From the NCBI GenBank assembly GCA_020536535.1, contig JAHLWZ010000693.1:1-64000 (forward strand): DNA of 64,000 nucleotides. Reading direction: 5' to 3'. The stretch comes from Pelomyxa schiedti. Taxonomy: Eukaryota > Evosea > Pelobiontida > Pelomyxidae. The position numbers and the translations under genes are program-made. Positions 57,420 to 64,000 of this stretch are shown here, in pieces (within the stretch, counting starts at the first letter, position 1; every line of letters begins with the position of its first letter). The notes beneath the pieces are model-generated. The model had not been told where the DNA came from, ran no database searches, and saw only the letters and a list, made by a program, of their open reading frames with translations.

Positions 57420-57457
57420 CTAGATCCAAATTGGTGAACAGAGAAGTAGCGTGCGGG
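57420..57457. promoter_or_regulatory. 38-bp divergent start-codon gap
   Basis: The start codons of the TPR-SAM gene (minus, 57419) and the nuclease-kinase gene (plus, 57458) are 38 bases apart. The 5' UTRs must overlap, be tiny, or begin inside the other gene. Confidence 0.45.
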
Positions 57458-59944
57458 ATGGTGGGTGACGACGAAGACGCGGCGGTGCCGGGCACAGAGG
57501 TTTCGAGATCAACAACTGCAACGACAACCACATCGACTACTGCTGCATCGACGCCGACACGAACGTTGGTCCCCCTAGTGTCGCCGAGGCGCGCCTCTAG
57601 GCGTCGAGGACTTGGCACTGCAGCGCCGACATCGCCCACCGCCGCGGGAGGCAGGCGGCGCAGAAAGCGGTGGCGAAATCCCGGGTGGTGCAGCAGCGAT
57701 CGCGGGACACCGGCGTCCCCAGGGGGCCTTGAGGTCTCACCCAATCGCGAGCATGATGTCATGAACGGGGGCGACGAGTCACTTCTTACGGTAACCCCAA
57801 GGAGCAAAAATGCCCAGGGCAGTTCACCTACAAAAAGTCCAAGTGCAGCACCACTCCTGGGCTGTGGCTCTCCAGCCTGCACCACCCAAATTGCATCCGG
57901 GACTCCACCCAAGCGTGCTCGTACAACCCCAAGAACATCTCCAGTGAAAATGGAAGCAGAGCAGAAACCACCTCCTAGCTCTATGGACTTGGTTAGCTAC
58001 CTTCTGGAGGAGATCGCAAGCCTGAAAAATGAAAATCGTGAGCTTAACCAAAAGATGTTGACTATCACATCAAATCACCAGAAGGAGATTTTTGCATTGA
58101 TGCTAAAACAACGCGTATGCAAAATCACTCTATGCCATCGTAAGAGACTCTTAGAGCGAGAGTGACACAAATCGGCGAAAACTCAGTCTTGCAGACCATC
58201 ACCTGGATAGACTCACAGAAAAAGTTACTGACAGGCATTTGGGCGCCAAAGTACTTCAAAATAAAGTAGATGTCTCAGGGTTTATCCCAGAAGTGGAGAG
58301 AAAAAAAAAGACTGAATTCATGAAATGGATGGACAATGTACTCTGGAGACGGATATATCGCAGTATTCAACTTTTTGCTGCCTGTACTCACTTTAACAAC
58401 CGCAAGATGCAAATAAAGAGAAAAGAGTTGTCCAGCCCACCTTTGGGCTATTGTTGCGATGTCAGCCCCAGGACACCTCGTGGACTTTGATAGACACACA
58501 CCGGCTAGTCCTTGCCAGTGAACCTTCGTCAATTTAACCATAAATTAGTTCTGGAATCGCCTCAGGTAGTATAATTCCCGATCTCGCAGCTTGCAAACAA
58601 GATGGGACCATATGCCAGTTTCAAGATATCGGATTCATTTTGGAATTGAAAAGTCATCCCATGAATAAAAAGTCTGCACTTGGGCAAGTAGCCAGATATT
58701 GCCAAACAATTTTGAAACGATCCTTCCTGTGGAGAACAGAGGTACACATTAGGGAGGAGGTCAATGGTTCTAACCCCTTTGTGAAGTTCATTGGCATTGT
58801 CACTGACTTCGTAACCACGTTGGGAGTGAAAACTAAATACCCTCCAATGAGTAGTAGAATCGAAGTTGAGGTTTGTTGGTTTCTACCCCCAGAACTGTGC
58901 TGACCAATACAGTTTACTGAATTCAAAAGCTTTCCTTGTGCTCTCTGCTCGTTGCTTTATTCCACAACTGAGACTACAGGCTGGGTGGCCAAAGTAATGG
59001 TCCCTAAGTCCATCCAAAACCCAAAAAAGTTTCTTGGCTATGGTGCAACTGGATTTGTATTTCGAGGTTCCCCTTAAACAACAAAAATTAAGTCTCAACT
59101 TCCGGCATCTAGATAAAGAAAAAACTTGGAAATTTGCATCAAAACCTGAAGCAAAGGCAGAGATACAACATGAATATAAAATTCTCGAGAGAATGAATGT
59201 ACCTCTTGTGACACTCTTTATGGATTACCCATTCGTAATTAAGGCTAAAAACGTACCCAACATTCCCAGTGTCATTGAACGTGAAGAATATGGATTTGCC
59301 ATGTCTGAACAGGGTTATCCTGTGGAAAACACAGATTCATTGTGTTCTCTGTTTGAAGATTACACCAAAGCTTTGGTTGAGGCATCAAGGTGTGACATAG
59401 TTCACAGAGACATTCGACCTCAGAATGTACTTGCTGTACAACTAGCTCATCCACATAATACCTCAGGCTAATATATATTATTACTTAAAAAAAACAGCTT
59501 CTGGTCTGTAATGGTGGTGGACTAGTCATTGACTGGGGCTTTGCCTGCACCACAAAGAAAATGATACACTATGAGGGTACCGTACGGTTCGCTTCCAAGC
59601 GTGTGTGGACTCTCCTTACCCATGCGCAATCAAGAGGAGAGCAAAACCCCAAGGTAAAGTGCACATTGGCTGACGACTTGGAATCACTTGTGAAATCTAT
59701 GGCCGCATTGTCCAGCAAGTCCCTGTTGGAGTGTATCATGCAGGACCGTACAGACACATACCTTGAGTCACACAAGTGTTGGGACTATCTGTTTTCTCAC
59801 TACCCACAGTGGAACCGGCTGCTTGGAGCTGCACAGCGAATGGATATCAAAGCCATGGTGACTGCTTTCTCTCTTCTTTTCCTGGACAGTCCAGATTGGA
59901 AGGATATTGCCTCAAAGGGCACCTCACAACTACATGACACTTAG
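57458..59944 (+). CDS. PD-(D/E)XK nuclease-like motif fused to a protein kinase domain (CRN/FunK1-like)
   Basis: ATG 57458. A GC-rich basic N-terminus (GGRRRRKRWRNPG; SGTPPKRARTTPRTSPVK, NLS-like) is followed by a leucine-zipper-like coil (LVSYLLEEIASLKNENRELN). Middle exons include VTDRHLGAKVLQNKVDVSG and KKTEFMKWMDN. The next exon has SIIPDLAACKQDG and GFILELKSHPMN: a P-D (58577-58582) followed ~20 residues later by E-L-K (58643-58651), the restriction-nuclease PD-(D/E)XK pattern. ARYCQTIL with R and VKFIGIVTDF follow. The last exons form a kinase: LGYGATG-like loop upstream of FKFASKPEAK, EIQHEYKILERMNVP, catalytic DIVHRDIRPQNVL (HRD, 59403-59411) and VIDWGFA (DWG in place of DFG, 59531-59539). 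This REase-then-kinase order is that of fungal FunK1 and some Crinkler-type proteins. Kinase residues look intact, except that the glycine-rich loop is only partly resolved. Confidence 0.7.
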
Positions 59945-60009
59945 AACAACAAAAAAAAAAACAGTTTTTCCTTTGTCTTTTCCTTTTAAGCGATAAACAG
60001 CGAACCGAG

Positions 60010-62073
60010 ATGCCCACCATCGTGATCGTCGACAACTCGGCACAACTTGCTGCGCCGGTCGACACGCCCCTGCACAGCAACAACAACGCCGGTTATGCTG
60101 CGGCGACGTCGACGTCGTCGTACAAGCGCAGAGACGCGATACAGAGGGGGGCCCTGCACTTACTGGGGCTGCTGCAGTCCCTCGTGCCCGCCGAGCACAC
60201 GTGCCTCTTGTCCTGCGGGGGTGAGTCGGATTATGGGACAGCGGCGCCGCCTGCAAGTACTGCAGCTACGACTGCGACCTCCGCTTCGTCGGAGTCGTCG
60301 TCCCATAATCCGTTGCTTGTGGAGATGGGCACAGAATTTGGGATTATGAAAAATGCACTGTTTATGCTGCCAGAGCCCGATCTGGTCGATTCGTCAATGT
60401 CAAGCGATGGCCGGTCCTCGTCCGTAGTTTCGCTGGCTGATTCCCTGAGAATGTAAGCGCAGCTGTTTGAGCACCAGCTCAAATTTTGTTTTTTGTCATT
60501 TTGCCATTGTCACTTGTGCCGAAAACTGCAACTGCGAATTTATTATTGTGGGGATTCTAGTTGTTCATTTTTTCAGTAAAATGCTGCACTGTGTTGGGGA
60601 TGAGAAATGATAACCAGACAAAAAGAGCTGTGGAGCATGTGACGAGGAAATGTACTAGGGCTGAACGAACTGCATGCCAGTGTATTGTGGTATGTGGAAG
60701 CTCCCTTGGAATCACAGAGAAGGATCCTTTGCCAATTTTACAGGCGGCACCTTTCCCGATTCGAGTCCATGTTGTAGTTTTAGGCTTCCAGTGTGTCAAC
60801 TGCCTACTTTGCCCACGAAATCCTCTCATTTCATTTAAGAGACGAATTACCGTTTGACAAATTAGAACACTTAGTCACCGTAACTGGTGGCGAGATGCAC
60901 ATTGCATACCTACCTCACCAGGCAAATTTATTCATGGTACTCAATATAGAAAATGAATTTCACTTACTGAATATACTACAGCACTTATTCACCCGTCTTG
61001 TTGATACACATCACGCACCTTACTCTGGCACACTTGTTCTAGGTCATCTCGAAGCACCCATAAGCTTGCATCCCAATCCTTTGTCATCGTTGTTTAATCT
61101 TATCATTACAAATAATTCTCTGCCTCCAACAGTGTGTTCATTAAATTCTTTTCTTCTCATTTAACCTTCATCAGTTTCCTACCATTTTGAGTATAATAGG
61201 ATTCATCCTCAACAAAACACTTCCTTCCCCTGCCAATATCAGTCAACATGTAATCATACCTCAGAATGAGTCTTCACTTTGTCCAATGTTAAATCACTGC
61301 TTGTACCTTGAGCACGTTTGTTTGTAACCACTTCTTTCCATATTTAATAATGCACAAAGTGAATTCGCGAATTAAAAACCCCATAGCGACCTATCTAACA
61401 CAAATAAAGCTGCTGTAGTATTACTTGCTGCTAATTGGAGAGGATTGATTTCCAGTATGAAAAACCCAAATGGAAAAGATGAAGATTCCAGCATCCTTGT
61501 TCTCTCCCTTCTTCCACCGGGTACACCACTTGTCTTGACACCATAGAATACCAACCTTTTGTTTTAGGTGCAACACACCCAACCGTTGGCCCGCTGTCAT
61601 GCCTGATCAGTGTTGGGTCTATTCAAGGAGCCACTCTACTTAGCACCCCGCCAAACCCCCACAAGCCTGCACATCAACCATCCTATGCTCTGATTTCTTC
61701 CATGCTGCAGCCTCCACCCAGTGCCACACAAATCTCCTCCAAAAACTCCAAAGTGAACCCATCCGCGTTGTTGCCTCCAGTATACTCAGTGGAGCCAGAG
61801 GCCCTGGCGGCCCTTGAATGGAGACTGAGCCGCTGCTGCGCTGTTACTCCTGATCAATTACCAGCCGAATGTGAGAAGGTAAAACAACTCGCACAGGCCA
61901 TGGCCTGCCCTGGTGTCATACAATTTGCATCCAAGGTAAGCCCCCTCATCTTTTCATCCACTAACAATACAATACAGGTACTGATGGACAACTTCAGCCA
62001 CGCACCAGAACTCGCAAGACCTCTCATAAATGAGTGCCTCCGTAACCTTGACGGCACAGACCTCAGTTCCTAG
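60010..62073 (+). CDS. INTS14: Integrator complex subunit 14-like protein
   Basis: Integrator cleaves nascent RNA at snRNA and many protein-coding genes; INTS14 is a VWA-domain subunit of its auxiliary arm with INTS10/13. ATG 60010 gives MPTIVIVDNSAQLAAPVD, matching the INTS14 start (MPTVVVMDVSLSMTRPV). Here the MIDAS D-x-S-x-S is reduced to D-N-S-A-Q, so metal binding is doubtful. Later exons match in order: CGSSLGITEKDPLP; GGEMHIAYLPHQ; LFTRLVDTHHAPYSGTLVLG (compare KLIDLAYTPFHAVLKCG); ILSIIGFILNKTLPSPANIS, QHVIIP (compare LEIVGFIDIADISSPPVLS); AAVVLLAANWRGLISSM (compare VAIVQLGPEWHGMLYS); and LVLSLLPPGTPLVL. A C-terminal helical exon ends in LSS at 62073. Ala/Ser/Thr-rich insertion in the VWA region is GC-rich. 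At least seven introns. Confidence 0.75.
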
Positions 62074-62157
62074 ACAAATACTACGCACCCAAGCATAGAC
62101 CTTCCCAAATACCTAGTAATGTTTGTTTGATTTGAAGTTCTATTTTCTTTCAGTGGA

Positions 62158-63926
62158 TTAAAAGGCTCTCCAGACAGCTGGAGCAGCGGCGTTGGACCTT
62201 GTTAGTGTCTCTGGCTCGAGAGCTGCATCAGTCAGAGTCTTGTTCATCATCAGAACCTTGCCACCAACTATGGTGGTATCCACGTCTGAAGAACTCATTC
62301 CAAATTGCATGTGCCATGGCATGTTGCCCATTGTCATTGGTGTGGGTGGGTGATAATCGACAAGGATGATGTCAGCAAAGGCCCCTAACGAAGAAACGTT
62401 TGATTGGGATTCAGGGGCGAAACAAAAGCAAACCTGGCTTCAGCACTCCAACAGGTTTTGAGAAAAACTTGGAAGCAATCTTGGAGTTGTTCTCCATCAG
62501 CAACTGGAAGGTTTCTTGTCCTGCAACGCGTGGATCCCGAGTGTTGAACTTGTGAATGAGATAATTGGTCTTGTACTCCTGAAGCATGTCGTAAGTCATA
62601 CCGTCGGTTCCCAGGCCGACAAGAATCCCTGTTTTGTGTCAGAATCCCCCGCATCCATCGACAGAGAGAATACCTTTCCCCATCATCTTGAGAATGTTGG
62701 GTATTCCAACAGCATTATTCATGTTTGATTCAGGGTTTGTTACTAGCGTGGTACTTGTAGCCTTGAGTATATCCATCTCATCTTCATCCAAGAAGACTCC
62801 ATGTCCAACAATGGTATTTGCCCCAAGAATTCCTGCATCCCGCAGTCTGCAGAAAAAGACATTTAGTTTAATGGAGTAACTTGTCAGCCAAATTATTGAA
62901 TACCTGTGCACTACCCTTTTACCGTGGGTAGCAACGCACTGGTCCTCGTCATGCTGGCCCTCAGCAACGTGTACGTGAAACCCCACTGTTGAAGCGTGTG
63001 TGCTCTTAAGAGCTTCAACGCAAGAGGCTAGTGTCTTGTCAGAAACGGTAAACGACGCATGTATTCCAAATGAGGCAGCTGCAAAAAGGTGTGATAAGGG
63101 AAATTAATTCAGTCACTGAATCTAGTTACCTAGAAGCGGGTGAGGGTTTGTAAGACAACGGGTGATGAATCTGGCATTCTCTGCAATCCCCTTGGCTGCC
63201 CCTTCGTCACCATTCCTGTCAGTAACTTCATAGCAAAGACTTGAACGAACACCTTAGAAAAGTTACTGCTGATAACCTGTAACAAAGATGTACCAGATCT
63301 CAGAGCTGCATTAGCAATGAAGTCCAAGGAGTTTTCAATACAATTGGGGCTTGCGTGATGGTCCATGATGCAGGTGGTCCCTGTTTTCCCCCTCAGTAAA
63401 CTGGTGTATCCAAGAAAGAAGGCAAAATCACTTACCTGCCTTTATAGCCGCAATATAAAACACCATTGCACTCAGGTATGTGGACTCGGCGTCAAGTGCT
63501 TTATCAAGCCTCCACCACAATCTTTGTAGAACCTAGGTAGAATTACTTAGTTAATGGGTCAATATCATAATCTAAAGTTGTTGAAATACCTCCAAGAACG
63601 TTGAAGGAGCTTCATCCTTGAGAGCCATTCCCCTGGCATACATTCCATAGAAGTGGCCATGAGCGCATATAAACCCAGGCATGATGAGTTTACCCTTCGC
63701 GTCAATATTTCTGCATGCAGGGTGCCTTGCAACGAGGGCGTCACTGTCACCTGCCAAGCTGGCATTAGTTGTTTTTTTTTTCTCCCCTCTTCTCATTTCA
63801 TTTTGGGTGAATAGGAACCTATTTCGGAGATGGTGTCGCCAACCACGAAAACAGCGCCATGCTGTACAAGTTGGTGTGCCCCATTCTCGAAAGTCCACAC
63901 GAGTCCATTGCTAATGAGAAGTTCAC
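62158..63926 (-). CDS. SsnA-type amidohydrolase (putative aminohydrolase), 5' end outside the window
   Basis: Metal-dependent cytosine/guanine deaminase-like amidohydrolase. The first exon in view reads LLISNGLVWTFENGAHQLVQ, HGAVFVVGDTISEIG, typical of the family's N-terminal strand. The metal site follows: LIMPGFICAHGHFYGMYARG (HxH as HGH), then AIKAGTTCIMDHHASPN, GFHVHVAEG, NTIVGHGVFLDEDEM and GLGTDGM, with distal blocks KFFSKPVGVLKPG, DIILVDYHPPTP and MTMGNMPWHMQFGM, DVDTTIVGGKVLMMN. These are the SsnA subgroup markers (ARGM; MPWHxQFG). At least eight introns of 30-90 nt split it. The frame closes at 62158-62160 (AVWRAF, stop). The acceptor at 63926 requires a further 5' exon that I could not place in the last 74 bases. 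SsnA is mostly known from bacteria of anaerobic purine degradation; the substrate is unproven. Confidence 0.85.
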
Positions 63927-64000
63927 CTGTTGTTGTTTGCGAAGAAATATCTTAGATCCCCCCTACTTTCCCCCCATTTTTATGTTCCAATATTATCAGG

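Overview
The window is nuclear DNA of a gene-dense, intron-rich protist. Nearly every gene is broken by short GT-AG introns (mostly about 40-90 nt, often with poly-T), genes lie on both strands, intergenic gaps are small, and the proteins are typically eukaryotic (p24, TRAPPC8, TOP1, PDI, SEN54, Integrator). I infer an amoebozoan-like organism. The SsnA-type aminohydrolase and the nitroreductase would suit an anaerobic or microaerobic lineage such as Archamoebae, but the sequence alone does not settle the taxon. Many genes have a conspicuously GC-rich first exon and AT-richer later exons. All gene models were assembled by hand from frame changes and splice signals, so exon edges are approximate.

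Left third (1-15.1 kb): an unrecognised multi-exon gene, a p24/TMED cargo receptor, a tRNA 2'-phosphotransferase (minus), a long TRAPPC8-like vesicle-tethering subunit, an RS-rich protein with seven CCHC zinc knuckles, and a two-thioredoxin-domain protein disulfide isomerase. p24, TRAPPC8 and PDI all serve the secretory pathway.

Centre (15.4-34.5 kb): one roughly 10.8-kb minus-strand gene for a hybrid megasynthase (C-A-PCP-KS-[no recognisable AT]-DH-KR-ACP-TE). It is divergent from DNA topoisomerase I, which converges on glycogen phosphorylase.

Right-centre (34.8-49.9 kb): a small complexin-like protein, a GT25-type glycosyltransferase, SEN54 of the tRNA splicing endonuclease, a secreted GH28 protein, a beta-trefoil repeat protein, an enoyl-CoA reductase (TECR/Tsc13) with a ubiquitin-like N-terminus, a nitroreductase, a Hint-domain protein, a kelch-repeat protein and a disordered protein.

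Right (50-64 kb): a gene-poor 2.4-kb stretch with a perfect 218-bp direct repeat; then a CUE/UBA-like plus BPI/LBP-like protein, an RRM-RRM-RING protein, a TPR-SAM protein, a protein joining a PD-(D/E)XK nuclease-like motif to a protein kinase domain, an Integrator subunit 14-like protein, and an SsnA-like amidohydrolase that runs off the right edge.

The strongest candidates for new biology are the hybrid megasynthase, the nuclease-kinase fusion, the complexin-like protein, and the unusual CUE-BPI, RRM-RING and Hint architectures.
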